This document shows positions 11,401 through 24,396 of a stretch of 64,000 nucleotides of DNA, in pieces (the first letter of the stretch is position 1; the number at the start of each line of letters is the position of its first letter). The notes under the pieces are model-generated. The model ran no database searches. It saw nothing but the letters and a program-made list of their open reading frames with translations, and was not told where the DNA came from. A program made the translations under genes and the position numbers. Source of the stretch: Takakia lepidozioides (lineage: Eukaryota; Streptophyta; Takakiopsida; Takakiales; Takakiaceae); contig CM060733.1 in the NCBI GenBank assembly GCA_030704615.1, positions 28,952,001 to 29,016,000 on the forward strand, read 5' to 3'.

Positions 11401-14400
11401 TTCGATACTGTCCCCTCCATTGGAAGGTGATGCTGAACAATCACCCGTTTTAGTAGATAATTTGTGGGAATGCTGTAGACTTTATGGTTGCATTTGGACT
11501 CACTTTGTTGTCACACCCGAACATGATGACAGGGAAGTAACAACTTGGAAGCCATTCAGATAATCAAGAAGGCAGGAGGCTCATTAAAGGATTCCTTCCT
11601 GGATGAAGGGTAAGAGGTGTTGCTCTTTTGTCACATTGCCTGATATTTCCAACCCATTGTGAGTAATTCTGATATGATCATCATTGAAATAATCGTAGTA
11701 GTTGTTTATGGAGTACAAAGTGTCCTCTGCATCCTCCCACTCCACAGCACTCTCGCTTGGATACAGTGGTAGGATGTCCTACAACATATAAGAGAATCTA
11801 TTTGGAATCATGTCTTTACTTGACTGTAAGGGTAAGGGACAGATTGTGCACCAGAAAGGCCCCGGTCATGGCTATCAATACGCTTCAGGATCAAAGTAAA
11901 AACCAGCATCCTATCCAGGTAGTAGTTCCTAGCATTCAGCCAAAAAATATTTTGGTGATGGATCTGGTTGGAAGCCTAAGCGCTGATGGGCTGCCTATCA
12001 CCAATCAACATGGTGTGGGTTGACAGAGTGATAGTGGGATTGCTTTTAGTGGAAGGATCAGCTCATTACTTCCTGTGTGCGGTGACAGGTTCATTCTTGA
12101 CAAGAAAATTGGAGTGGGCCAGCCAAAACGAATTGAGGATGCCAACATCCTTGTAGCTAACACTGCCATGGACACTGACAAAATCAAGATTTATGGTGCC
12201 CGCGTGCGTGTGGATGCAATGTCTAAGGTTGCTGAGATCGAGGCCGCTGAGAAGTTGAAGATGAAAAGTAAAGTTGAGAAGATCATCACCCATGGAATCA
12301 ACTGCTTTGTGAACCGGCAACTTATTTATAACTTCCCAGAAGAGCTGTTTGCGGATGCAGGAATCATGGCTATAGAGCATGCTGATTTTGACGGTATTGA
12401 ACGTTTAGCACTAGTAACAGGTGGTGAAATCACATCAACTTTTGACGACCCTGAGACTGTGAAACTGGGGCACTGCAAGCTCATTGAGGAGATAATGATC
12501 GGGGAAGATAGGCTGATCCATTTTTCGGGTGTCGAATTGGGCCAGGCCTGCACCATTGTTCTCAGAGGAGCAAGGTATGGTTATGACATGGACCCTTCAT
12601 GCCCATTCCATGTTTCACCCCCTTGGAATGTCTACAGTTTAAGATGCTAGTATATAGAGACAAGCACTCATTATATGCAGAAAATAATAGAAATAATGTA
12701 AAATTTAATGCAAATGCGCGATCTGATGATACGTTCGTTGGACCTCACTTCCCTTGGCCTAATGATCATAGGCACAGTGCCTGTTTGAACCCAGTGGATT
12801 ACGAGGGGAGAGGAAGAGTGGTGAGAGGAGAGCAGATTCACTTGTGGAATGGGACCACACCTTGTGAATGAAGTTCATTTTTCCTTTCTCAATTCTTGTA
12901 AAAGGCTCTTTGACAGCATTCAACAGCCAGCCCAGTATTTAGGGCACAATGCTTGCAAGGGTCATGGGTTTCAAGACAGTGTCTGGATGTCACCCAGCTA
13001 TAAAAGGATTCATTGGGTCGACTGGTCACCTGTGTGTGGGTACTGAGGGGCTTTTCAGTCCTCTTGGAAATATTGCAGCAGCTACGCTGCCCTGGTTACG
13101 GCTGTCAAAAGCTGTCCATCTTCCAAGTAAGGCAGTCCTTCGGGGGGAAGAGACCATAATTTACGCTTGCTTTGGGAGCCAATTGCCAAACACTTCTGTG
13201 TAGTGAGAGAGTCGAGAAAAGCCTAGCTTGTCGCGCAAAATTGTGGTTCTGCAGCTGAAAATTTCTACGGGACACCTTGAAACACACCCATCATATGTAA
13301 AGTTCCAGTACCCTCAGTCGGGCGTATCAGTGCATAAGAGCTCCCGCATAGAATGGTGTCTTTGCAGCAAAATTTCAAGCTTGTGAGTAGTGTGAAAGGT
13401 AACTCCCAAGGATAGCTACTTAGACTTCACAGCAAGAAACTGTGATTGAGACAATCTTTTGTAAGTGCTATGCTTTGCATTTTCTTTGCCATAGAGAGCT
13501 ACTGATCTCATGTTTTGGGCTTGGCAGCTCGCATGTTTTGGATGAAGCAGAACGATCACTGCATGACGCACTGTGTGTGCTGGTACAGACAGTCCAGGAC
13601 AGCCGTGTGGTCTTGGGGGGTGGCTGGCCGGAGATTCTAATGGCCAAATATGTGGATGAGCTTGCCCGCAGAACCCCGGGCAAGAAATCAATTGCCATTG
13701 ATTCATTCTCTACTGCACTGCGCGCAATCCCTACCACAATTGCTGACAATGCTGGCTTGGATAGTGCCGACTTGGTGTCCCAGCTGCGGGCAGCCCATTC
13801 TGAAGAGGACAGCACCGCAGGAATTGATGTCATTACTGGAGAGGTGAGAGTTTAGAGTATCTATTCAACCTGGTGTTTTGTATTTGTGGAGCACGGCCGT
13901 TCTTGGCTTTCATGAAGGCACCCAGTGCACTTGTAGGCCAGGCCCTCATAACTCCAGTTTTTCCTGTTTTCGTACTTGTAGTTGAGCTAAACCAAACCCT
14001 TGCTCAGTCTTTTTTCATGTGCCAAACTGAGTGTCACTATCACAAGGGTTGTGTACATGGTATAGGTGGTCCTGATTCAAGGAACTTGTGCCCTATGTTG
14101 GAAATTATGGGTTGTTGTCCACCCAATGATGGGCAAGAGCACTGCCTGCCAGTACTGGGTATCTGAAGGCTATGGCTGGCTTCAATCTTGGGCGTTGGCT
14201 AGTTTACAAGAGAATATGCGTACTTACTTCGCAATCTCTTCTTATGTGGAGTTTTCCGGCACTCTGATTTCAGTGCTTGGGTGAACTAAAAGGATTAAAG
14301 TCTAAGCAAATGCCAGCTGTATTTTTCTCTAGTATTGTACTGATAACGTGCTTTTACTTGGTAGGTGGGTGACATGGAAACTCTAGGCATTTATGAGTCT

Positions 14401-14511
14401 TTCAAGGTGAAGCAGGCGGTACTCCTGTCGGCGACTGAGGCTTCAGAGATGATTCTACGGGTGGATGAGATAATCAAGTGTGCTCCCAGACAAAGAGAGG
14501 ACCGAATGTAG
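8473..14511 (+). CDS. CCT2: T-complex protein 1 subunit beta (chaperonin CCT2)
   Basis: Eleven exons, all in phase: 8473-8484, 9373-9429, 9664-9729, 9968-10079, 10540-10668, 10875-10946, 11112-11227, 11533-11609, 12089-12574, 13528-13843 and 14365-14511 (TAG). The product is 529 residues, close to the roughly 527 of plant CCT2. Hallmarks: TLGPKGM near residue 40, [12 protein letters not shown], the nucleotide-binding [54 protein letters not shown], and the C-terminal [19 protein letters not shown]. Role (family): one of eight subunits of the cytosolic TRiC/CCT chaperonin, which folds actin, tubulin and other proteins using ATP. All catalytic-region motifs are intact and no lesion is seen. The first exon is only 12 coding bases (MAFG), so the N-terminus is the least certain part. 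It lies head to head, 4.2 kb away, with the PG-rich repeat gene. Confidence 0.97.
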
Positions 14512-15726
14512 CCTGTTCCTCTTAGGAGTGTGTTAAATTGGTTTCACCCCATTTGAGTTCAGGTGAAGATCATAGACAACAAAAAACAGGCCTCGGCAGG
14601 CTTCTTAATGAGCCCTTCCCGTAGGTGTCATTTTGAGGTGTGGGACTTAAAAAAAGTTTTGAGGAGGTGTTTGTGTCGCAGGGGCTCAATAGGGTAGATT
14701 AGCCATGTCTGAAAAAGGCTACTGACAACTGATCCCTTTCCTGGCTGATAAGAAGCAGAAAGCAGGTTATTTGTTTTGAAGTTTAGCTTATAAAGGTGAT
14801 GAAACTCCACCAGCAGTTCAGTCATGTCCTTTCTCTCTCTTCAAATTGCAGTAAGTGTGTGGCATACAGATGACAAACGGTCTGTTGCAACTTGATTCCT
14901 TTGAGGACCAGTGCGAGTTAGCTTAATTGGCACTGCAGGCAATTCAATTCTTACGGTACCTGCTTAGGAAAATGCCTTAAACCGGAAAGGGAGTTGACTG
15001 TTGAGGGTGATGGTGTGGGCTACAACTGCAATTGATATAGATATGGATTTGTGCAACTCCTGCAATCAACCCGATTCCTAGGTCCTTAGAGGGGAAGATG
15101 TCCCATAAGAATTTAATGGTCATGCAGCTTCCTAATGAGCTCAGGGCAAGTTAGATACTGAAGCCCAGTTGCACTGGGCTCTTGTGTGTGACAGTCAATT
15201 CTCTCGGCAAGGGTTTTGGGTATTGAGTGGTGCTGCTTTTTCAATCAAAAGAGAAGGAGCTGGTGGTCATTACATACTTTTTTCATTTATTCCTCGATAT
15301 TCTACAGTCTTGAGGTAGTTCTACAGTCTTGAGGTACTTCGTACCATGAGAGCCACGAACTCCCAAGCTTTTGCAGTTATCCCAGTGTGTACACCAGTGT
15401 TGTACTGAGCGATACCAGGCACGTATTGGTATACAGGGTGTGGATACCAGGCTCGTCTTGGTATACAGTGTGTGGACCAAGTCAAAGACTAGGCATATCA
15501 AGGTATATATTGACTTCATTTTTTCAAAAATCAGTCTGGTAGGAATATAATTTTCAATCTAGTACGAATATGAGTAGTTGATTAGGTGACACTAGTATAC
15601 ATATCCGGGTCTGGTATTCCGATATGCACAATTCAGAAAGAAACAAGCGGCTCCGCCACAAGAGGCTGCGTCTTCGGTGATTTTGGGGTTGTTGTTTTAT
15701 ACTTTTTAGGGCTTCATGAATCATGC

Positions 15727-15780
15727 CCATCAACCCTCCATAGACTAGCTTAATGGATAAGCCTAGTTCTCCCCCTAGGC
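15727..15780. repeat. Dispersed direct repeat, copy 1
   Basis: Carries CCATCAACCCTC, then CTTAATGGATAAGCCTAG and TTCTCC, which recur at 16460-16507 with a few changes. Probably fragments of one unidentified dispersed repeat. Confidence 0.6.
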
Positions 15781-16416
15781 AACCAAACAACAATTCCAAG
15801 CATCACGCACCTACACAAAACCATACATATCAAAATGGGTATCTTCCCCACACCTAATGCACGCCATATCGTAATCAAAGAAAAAATCTATTATGGCCTT
15901 TATTATACCCCAACAAACATTGCACATTATGCCACGTACAGCCCCCCAAAGTAGACACATGCCACACCCGCTTCTCCATTGTAAGCACCCCATACTCCAT
16001 CAGATCCTAAATCCAGATGGTTTAACCTCATCAATGCAGGTACGTTTCAAGATAGACCACCGGACCACACAATACCTCCATGGCTTCTACCCTGGACATG
16101 TCTCTACATGCCATGTCGTTGTCTAGCAAGGTTATGCCCCGATATTCTACTTATCCATGGACTACCTCTTTCATCAACAATACCAACAGGTCCACACCCC
16201 TCCCTCACCATTCATATAATAGAATTTACATTTTGTCATGATTGAAACCCTAACCAATCAATTATATTTAAACGTGAAAAATATGAACGCTCATCTTAGC
16301 CCTTTGTCACCATGGATGGAACACGGCCCCTTTGACTATCATTACTGTTGGTGTCAGAGGGGGGGCACATTACCACATTACCACAATACTATATATATAT
16401 AGTATACATATATATC

Positions 16417-16557
16417 CCCTAGGCAAGATCTCTCCACAATGCCTCTATCCCCTGCGGGTCCCATCAACCCTCTAAAGACTACGCTTAATGGATAAGCCTA
16501 GTTCTCCGTTCTCTGCCTAGCTCCGTCTAGACAAGAAGTCTCCACAATGCCTCTATC
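16417..16557. repeat. Dispersed direct repeat, copy 2, with an internal duplication
   Basis: Contains the second copy of the CTTAATGGATAAGCCTAG block. CTCCACAATGCCTCTATCCC occurs twice inside (near 16430 and 16530), about 100 bases apart. The family is unidentified. Confidence 0.6.
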
Positions 16558-18377
16558 CCTTGCGGGACAGAGCCAACAAATGGCAAAACGTGGGACAAAA
16601 TAAGGCAAAGTCCGAAATGACCAATTACCGCCCTAGATAAACTAACCACCATGCAATGTCTTGTCTCTTTTTTGGCAATTAGCCATCATTAGACGAAAGA
16701 GTGGTATTTACGGATTGGTGCCGATGTTGTGCGTCACCACCTCCCAACTATCCTACACATTCAATCAAGGTTGTCATTGCAAAGCTATAGTAAAGGTGCA
16801 CGACAGCCAATATTTATTAAACAATTGATTGCGTGCATTTATAAGCTTGGTTTGTGCATTCTCACGTAGCGACTTTTGCACTATGAGAATGCACCACTAC
16901 AAATGGATTCATATAAACCTAGCTTACCACATTTCTAGGTACCGCCCTATACAATCCACAGAAATGTGAAGAGCCTTTATTTATAACAATATTATATGTT
17001 GCATATGATATGATAAAACAAATTATTCACTTTTCTTAGACCAAATCGCAACAATCTTTAGGTTCTCTCCCTCATGCTCTGCACTAATTATTAATCACTA
17101 ATTATTAATTATTACCACTATATTCAACATTCATGGAACTACACGTAAGATATGTAATTGGAAAGAATACTAGGGGAGTTTCCTACGACACTGGGCAGTA
17201 TTGGTCTCCAACAACAACAAAATCAATGAAGAACCGACTGGTTTGGTAGATATCAAGATAAGGTAGTGGTATCTTGAAGTGTGCTTTTAAGCAGTGTGCA
17301 ACTCCTCAGAGGGTGTAGTGTCACAAAAATTATATGAGCAGAAAATTAAATGAAGCAACAATCATTTGTGCAAAGCACATAATTTTCCAATCACGGATGT
17401 ATTATATATGAATTATCAAAATCAAAGTGCATATTATCCCACTACTGCTCAGTAGGTCCATCCTATAATGCCATATAATCCTCCTTGATATGTGCTTTAA
17501 GTTGCCCTAAGTGCACAAGATGTGCACCTACAACTGTCCCAAAAATTAACAAAACTAGGCCATGTGCGGGCCCAAAAGTAACGGTCTCCCAACGCGGGAT
17601 TGGGCACATCTACTTATGGAAGGACCCATAACTTTCCTTTGGAGGGATGATGACCTGTGCAAAATCTGACCATATACAACTCCAAGTAGGACCCTTAAGT
17701 ATGCCCTGAGTTGACCTACAACTCCTCATATATGGCCATATGAGAACCCTAAACTAGCCGACCGCGTGGACGCAGCTAGAAGACTCCACAACTCCCTCAT
17801 TTCCCATTCTTCCGCCATCCTTAGCAACGGAAGCATGATAAAAATGTGTGCATTGTAACACTATATAAGGTGCACCATGCATCCCATTTGCATTGATGCT
17901 TGGTTGCTGTATTAATTGGCCATTGTCCCAAAACACTCGCCTCCACTTTCAAAAACAAATTAGGAATTTGAAATAAGAATCAATAGGCTGCTATGTAATT
18001 AGCTTCACTAATGCACCATTAAATAAGCCCCTTGTACTCCAAAACACCTCACATCGTACCTAATCCAAAGCAATAATTAACCTTGAATCGCCTCCTTTAC
18101 AAAAGTGCACAGTACTAGGATGAAAAGGGTGACTTCATTCATCAAAAATAGGGGACATAATAAGGTCGCACACACTTCTAGATGCCACTACCTTAATATT
18201 CTTAAGGTTATGAGGGTGACCTGTTTAAAACCATAATATGCCACTAAGTGGATATCAGGCTAGTGCATATATACCAAAGGCAGCCCTCTATACCGGTACA
18301 ACACGGATGTACATCTTTCTCTCTCTCTCATATGCACACACATTGTATGCCAGAACCTCCCTCTTTGGCCAAGAAAA

Positions 18378-21300
18378 TTGCTAGCTATACGATTAAGTCA
18401 GCAGGCATCTCATAAACACCATTTCTTTCTTCTTTCACATAGTGGGCCTGCAAATTTCGCACAGACTCGCCATAAGTTTCATTGGAAGAGGATTTTTCAC
18501 GTTTTTCTACAACATACACAGACATTTTCTTGGTTGGAGATTTCTTTGACCCCACAGACCCTCTACACATTCAACACATGCAAGTTTGAAGAGACAGTGG
18601 GGAACATCTACAGTGAAATCACAAGTTATGGTCATCATTTACTCAGATTTTGTAAGGTTCAACGGCTTACCATTTGCAACGGCACTCGGAACTTCCCTGC
18701 CTCTGGACACTTCATCTGCTATACATACAAAGGACAAAGTGTGGTTGACTATCGACTCTTGGGGAGCCCTACCACAACACATAAGATCAGCTCTTTTTAT
18801 ATTACGAGGTACCCCGATTTTGATCACTATTGTCTTTCCTTCACAATTCCTTAAGTACAACTCTGACATCCTACGAGATTAGTCTTCATATTCTCTTACC
18901 CTTTTACACCCCCGTATTCACTTCAATACTCCCTTCACTCACATACACGATGCCAAATATGCAACATGTCTAGCGTCAAATCCTTCCATCAGTAATCAAC
19001 CATCTGTTAATGATAAGGCTTCCTATCTCACTCACTCTTTCTTGGACTCAACCCTACGATCGTACCCAAGTCATTGTCCTATCTACCTCCTCTCTTTAAT
19101 CTACCAATAGCTATGCACCATTTTACGATGAAGAATGCAAATTTGTCAGACGACACATCAAATCTCTACTCCTTGATACGGCCCATTCTATTCCAGACTC
19201 TAAAAAAAAACCTCTCAAGTATTACAAGTCCCTCATTAGATCCAAAAAAAGAACCTACACTACTAAGTTACAATCTACTTTCATTGCAAAAGATCAAGTT
19301 TTCTCCTCGTTCTTCTTTGTCCCTTCTTAAACCTCGAGGAGATCCACCCCCAATCCACATTTGGCATACTTATGCTCAGTCATTGTATCACTCCCCAAAC
19401 CAATCTCCCCTTAGACATCTAACCTCCAAACCTATGCATAAATTTCTCTTTCTCCACTACATCAATTGTCAACAAGACAGTCAAATAGCTACTAAACGCC
19501 ACCTAGCAGTGGATTTATCAAGGCTACAAAGTGAATTATCCACCCCCTCTTCAAGAGTAGTGACAAGCTCGCACCGACTAACTATCGCACGATCATGGTT
19601 TCTTCATTATTGACTATTTAACTATTTGGGGCTGTAGTAGCCAATAAACTAGATGATTGGGCTGAAACCTCTCACCTGCGCACTATTGGGCAAGCAAGCT
19701 TCCGTTGCAACAGTACTCCCCTCTTGACCACATTTTCACTTTTCGGACTATGGTGGAACGAGCAAGCCATGATCATGTTTTTATCTGGTTTGTTTTGTGG
19801 GCTTTCGAACGACTTTTGATTCAGCTTAATTTTTCAAAGGCTCCACATGATGCAGGAAGTCCTCTCAAACATTTCATATGTCATTTTACCCATTCATGAT
19901 ACTATCATCAGCATGGTCAAGGTTGTAGGAGAATTCTCGGTAGGAGTTCATAGCAACATTGATGTCAAAGAGGGCTGCCCTCTCTCACTTACCATTTTTG
20001 GGATCTACATAGTCACTTTGGAGCCTCTTTGGAGGGATACATTTCAAAGAATTATGGAGTGCGGGTGCCTTTGCAATCAAACATTTCTCTACGCTAATGA
20101 TGTTGCTCTCTTGGCACAATCTCCTATCTTCATTCAACGCCACCTTCGTATACTAGAATACTTCTCCAAATTCTACAAGTTGCAGATCAACCTCATCAAA
20201 ACTAAGATCATGGTTTTAATGGTCATGCGGATCTAGATTCCACTACAATCAGCAAGACATTGAGGCTGTCAAATTCTATACGTACCTGGGTCTGGTTGTC
20301 CACTCAACCACAAGTGCTATGGACAGATTGATGAAGGATAGGGCTGCCTCCATTCGCCTCCAGGCCCAATATAAACAGACACATCTGTATTGTCCGCCAA
20401 CTAAATAGTGGCTTTTTGATACCGTTGTCCCCAACTGCCATTTATGGATGTGGGGTGTGGGCACCTTATGTCCCAATTTCCTAGTAGGAGAAAATTTTGG
20501 AACCATGCATTATAGTGATCTTTCCTCCAAACAACGTTTGTTGCTTGAGGCACAATTCCATCACAATTTTATGTGCGGAGTTTGCATGTGTGCCAGCTCT
20601 TTAAATGGAAGCTAGCTTTAGGCTTACAATATTCTTTCTCAAAAAGTTTATAAGCCCTAAACCCCACAGGGCTCATTGTAAGGGCCGTTAAAACATCTAT
20701 CAGGCTATATATAGCAACTTCAAGCCCTCTTGACATGCTCGAGTATGTAGGTTTTTTGAGCGCAATGGACTCTCTGTTGCTTCCATATTGCGAGAAAATG
20801 CAAAAAAGGTAGAAATCATGTCCAAACACGATCGCAACAGACACATCAGAAGACAAGTTATGGAACTTCATGTCCGGCCAATATGGGAGTCTACCACTTT
20901 AAGAACGAGACTCCATTTCTACGGAGAGAAATTTTTAGTTCTCTGTGATGATAAAATCTTGCGGCCTAATTACTTATCTATCTCTTTATCTCCTTATCTT
21001 CTGAGGGAATTGGGGCAGTATAGGATGACCTCCACAATTTGGGAAAACTTGCATCGTGAAGATCGCCTCTGTCCAACATGCGCTGGGCCCAACCGTTGTA
21101 TCGAAACTGAAGAACACTTCTTATTTTATTGCTCTCTTTTCTATGAGATCCATGGGAGATTCCACTATCCGTGGTAACCCAATCTCGTTTTGAAGTCTTC
21201 CATTATGAGGATCAGAAACGTTTGGCAGCTTCTCTGCACGAGGCTTTGACACTTAGGTAATCCCTCGAGAAGAAGTTGCTTTTGGGCTGCTTCTGGCTCC

Positions 21301-21415
21301 ACTCTGTGACTTTTATCTTTTCATGTTTTTTTCTTCCTTTGTCACATAAGCTCTTTGAGCTTTCTGCGAACGTTATAAAGTTCCATTTCATTTTTTTCCT
21401 TCTTCTCCAACCAAA
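18378..21415 (+). pseudogene. Decayed LINE (APE-type non-LTR retrotransposon)
   Basis: Three pieces lie in the correct order on the plus strand but in different frames. At 18378-18854 is an endonuclease C-terminus with TICNGTRNF, ASGHFICYTYKGQSVVDY and a degraded SDHCPLSF-like end (FDHYCLSF). At 19847-20236 is a reverse-transcriptase palm with EGCPLSLTIFGIYI and FLYANDVALLAQSP; the catalytic YADD reads YAND. At 20788-21177 is a C-terminal zinc finger, LCPTCAGPN followed by ETEEHFLFYC. Stops and frameshifts separate the pieces, so it cannot encode an active element. The 3' end at 21256-21415 is shared with the fragment at 4690-4905. Confidence 0.8.
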
Positions 21416-21539
21416 GTGCTGCATTTGTTGAATTTTGAGGGCATAGTGACGGGACATGGATATGGACATGGACTCTTTAGCTTTGTTGTTGTTATAATAC
21501 AAGCCCACTTCTATCCAAATGACGAGGTACATGACTATC

Positions 21540-22531
21540 TAAATGAGGTATTTCACTGGCATCATTTCTCTTTTTCTCGACTTTATGTTACTATCCCCTG
21601 TAGATCCGTATGTTAATGTATAGTTTTCCAAGTTTGCCATATCTAGTCCGTCTTTTATCCAATAATGTCTCAAGGGTCTGCCATTGGTTGAGTCCTCATA
21701 TTTTAATGCCTTCAAGTACTGGTTACTCAAAAGTGGTGCATCTACCATGTTGTTCTTCTAGCACCTTGAGGTTGACCATGCTCAGGTTGTCCTTCTTGTT
21801 CCAACTGATGCATCAAAGCATCGACGTCAATGTCTCAGCCGTCTAAAATCAAATATACAATATGCAACAACATACTACGACATGAGGAAGTATGCAATGG
21901 GCAACTCCCCCAAGAACAGGTCATTCTTGAAAAAATTCTATACCTATTCACATAGTCGTGGAGGCTCTTTGCACCTGCCGCGATCTCCAATTTGAACTGA
22001 GTTGTTTGTGTTGTGTAATGGGTACTATATCCAAAGGTGTTATCGAGGAGGTCGAGGTGAAATTCCTGAATTCCCCTCATTCACCGATGGGAAGGCCTCC
22101 TGCCATGCTTGCTGCACTGACCTTGCTGCACACACTGACTTATTACTTGATGCAGATTGTCAATTGTATCCCACAATGGGATATGGATAGACACATAAGA
22201 AAGCAACTCAACCTTACAGGCCAATTGCCTCTCCTCATCAGCGGTGGACTATCCTTCGCATGGCTATTGCCCTCCAAGAGCTCACCAGTGAATCTAGTTG
22301 CAATCTATAGCACCATGAACCAAAGGCAATCCACATAATTGTTTGAACCCTGTCATGACTTGAAGCAAGTCATTGCCTTGTGGCCACCTAATCTGGTTTC
22401 TGACGACCATGTTTAGAGCTTGAATGCATTCACGTAGTACCATGTTCACTGATGATTTTTCAATTCCAAACATGTCACTGCACTGAAGATATTCAGCTCC
22501 ATGGGCTAGCTTATACAAAGAGCATGCTACC
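21540..22531 (-). pseudogene. Harbinger/PIF-like transposase, 3' part, cut by the retrotransposon
   Basis: Read on the minus strand from 22531, the frame gives ACSLYKLAHGAEYLQCSDMF, GIEKSSVNMVLRECIQALN, GNDLLQVMTGFKQLCGLPL and VHGAIDCN, then a TAG. These match the helical N-terminal part and the first catalytic Asp region (HGAIDC) of PIF/Harbinger (HARBI1-like DDE) transposases. The missing upstream part lies beyond the retrotransposon at 40223-40400 and joins in the same frame across the 5-bp duplication. Below 22290 the frame is broken and I cannot follow the rest of the DDE domain, so the lower limit is approximate. Confidence 0.75.
22527..22531. repeat. Target-site duplication of the retrotransposon, left (CTACC)
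   Basis: CTACC directly before the 5' LTR, repeated exactly at 40223-40227 after the 3' LTR. Five bases is the usual length for Ty3-type integrases. Confidence 0.9.
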
Positions 22532-23304
22532 TGTTAGGTGCCTTGAACAAAGATCGAGACCTGTCAACCAGTTTGGCGAAGCACGTGATTGCTAGAATAT
22601 CGCCGAACTGACAGTTGCAGGTAAAATGGAGCAGGCTCGCGTGCATGAAGAGATCCACGATTAGGGATTTTAAAGAAGGCTTGGAGATGGCAAGTGTGGA
22701 GAAGATGAGGATGATGGTGTACTGGCGGCTAGAGCAGATCTGCTCTCCACAGGAAATCAGACTTAGCATGGCGTGGTGGTTGGGTGGACCGGATGCTGTA
22801 ACCGGTGCTGTGCTTACAGAGTTGTAAGTCGATGTTAGAATAGACGTCACAGGCCTTTGTTGGTCTGCAGCAGCAGCAGGGACTATGATCTCTCTTTTGT
22901 ACAGAGCGATGGTGTAAATACTATGACTAAGGTCTCACAAGTGCTGATTTGAAAAGGGGCAGTTTAGAGTTGATTCTAGTCACTGTTTGTGAATACACTT
23001 CCGTGAAGAACAGGGCTGAACTATCTTTGGACTGGAGTGATCTCTGTTACGATCTGAACCAAAGAATTGTGACTGGAATAAGAGAGGCTGGTTACTAGGG
23101 ATCCACACTGGTTTTGGATTGAATTGAGGCCCTATGATTATGAAGAGAGAAGTGCCTTGGAAATGTTGTTGATTTTCCTGTTGGATGTAATCAAGCAAGC
23201 AGTTTTCTTTGGAGTTTTGGTAAATACCCTGTGAACAGCAAAACAAGGAGAGTGCCTGAAATTGGTCATAGTTGGAAAGAGGAAAGAGTGTCAGCCCCCT
23301 TTCA
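22532..23304 (+). repeat. 5' LTR of the chromovirus
   Basis: 773 bp, TGTTAGGTGCC...CCCCCTTTCA, near-identical to 39450-40222. It should hold the element's promoter; no TATA box was assigned. Confidence 0.95.
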
Positions 23305-23306
23305 AG

Positions 23307-23319
23307 TGGTATCAGAGCC
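23307..23319 (+). other. Primer-binding site (initiator tRNA-Met)
   Basis: TGGTATCAGAGCC begins two bases after the 5' LTR. It is the standard plant complement to the 3' end of initiator tRNA-Met and primes minus-strand DNA synthesis. Confidence 0.92.
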
Positions 23320-23767
23320 AGGTTTGCGATTGGGGAGAACAGATCGTGAGTTTTGGAATTTCTAGAAATTGGGTAATTGTGTGAATGAGCCAGATCTCGT
23401 TCGGCTCTGTGAGCACACACCCTGGTGACGACGATCAGGATAGTGAAATGGCTGGAGACCGTGAGCGCTTAGATGCGGCCAGTCTGCACCGAGCTTCAGA
23501 TCGCGAACATGGGAGTCAATTGTTTTCCCAGCAGCAGATGGAGGCCTTAGGTACTTTGATTCGATCTGAGATACAGAAATTGGCCCCTGCACAAGCTCAA
23601 ACTGAAAAGCGATCTAGGGATCTGCCTATGAGTGAGCCACTGAATGAGGACGAATCTGAGGCCGATTCCCATGAGGCCAAGATGAAAAGAAGCAAGGATG
23701 TCACCAGGGAGATCAGAAGATTGGTGAAGTTGCCAGAATTCTATGGTAAGCCATCTGTCAAGCCCGA

Positions 23768-23777
23768 GGAAATATTG
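23768..23777. repeat. Target-site duplication of the nested transposon, left
   Basis: GGAAATATTG, repeated exactly at 35202-35211. Ten bases fits Mutator-like elements (usually 8-11). The gag reading passes through both copies, which confirms they flank an insertion. Confidence 0.88.
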
Positions 23778-23945
23778 CAACGACGCAATGGCGTGAGCGT
23801 TGCGCGTGAGCGCGCGAGCGTACGCTCACGCAGGAGTGACGTGGCGTGAGCCTGCACACACGCTGACGTGGCGTGAGCGTCATGTCAGCATGCTGATGTG
23901 GCAGTAAATGATGACGTGGCATTGTCCGTCATCTGCCACGTCAAC
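23778..23945. repeat. Left terminal inverted repeat region
   Basis: GC-rich end with repeated GGCGTGAGCG, CGTGAGCGCG and GACGTGGCGTGAGC words, followed by GATGTGGCAG and GACGTGGCAT. It matches the reverse complement of 35085-35201 imperfectly but collinearly. The repeated ACGTGG/GTGAGC words are candidate transposase-binding sites (inference). The inner limit is approximate. Confidence 0.8.
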
Positions 23946-24396
23946 ATTAACATGTGCCGCCTATAACCGTGGATGGTCCTATGACCGTGGAATTAATGCA
24001 GGGAATGTTGCCTAAATAGAATCAAGACGAGCGTTGAGGCCTACAATTGCAGCATCCAACATTGTGCAATTACAAATGCTTGTTTCACTTTTACAATTAC
24101 GAGGACGAAAAAATATCCTCACAAAGTGTGCGCCATAAAGGCTGCCACGGGAAGACCTTCCTCCCTCCTCAAATAACAATGAGAGTTAGGATCATCTTCA
24201 AAAGATGATTGTAGTGCATAGCGACAGCAAGACATAAAGACTTCGAACGGTGCAATGACAAATGTGCACTACCTAAAAATTGTCACTCAGAGCTCACTCC
24301 GTATAGTTGGAGGCCATATCATTGTACCGCCGACGAATTGATGTGAATTACACATTTCAAATCATGGTCGTCCAATACCACATTGCATAGTTGATG

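Larger units (their letters stand above)
14512..18377. other. AT-rich intergenic repeat region
   Basis: No gene is recognised. It holds the 3' flank of CCT2, then AT-rich sequence with short direct repeats such as GGTATAC words at 15390-15600, a (TA)n-like patch at 16390-16415, and a repeat pair listed separately. Open frames are short and have no family resemblance. Confidence 0.5.
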
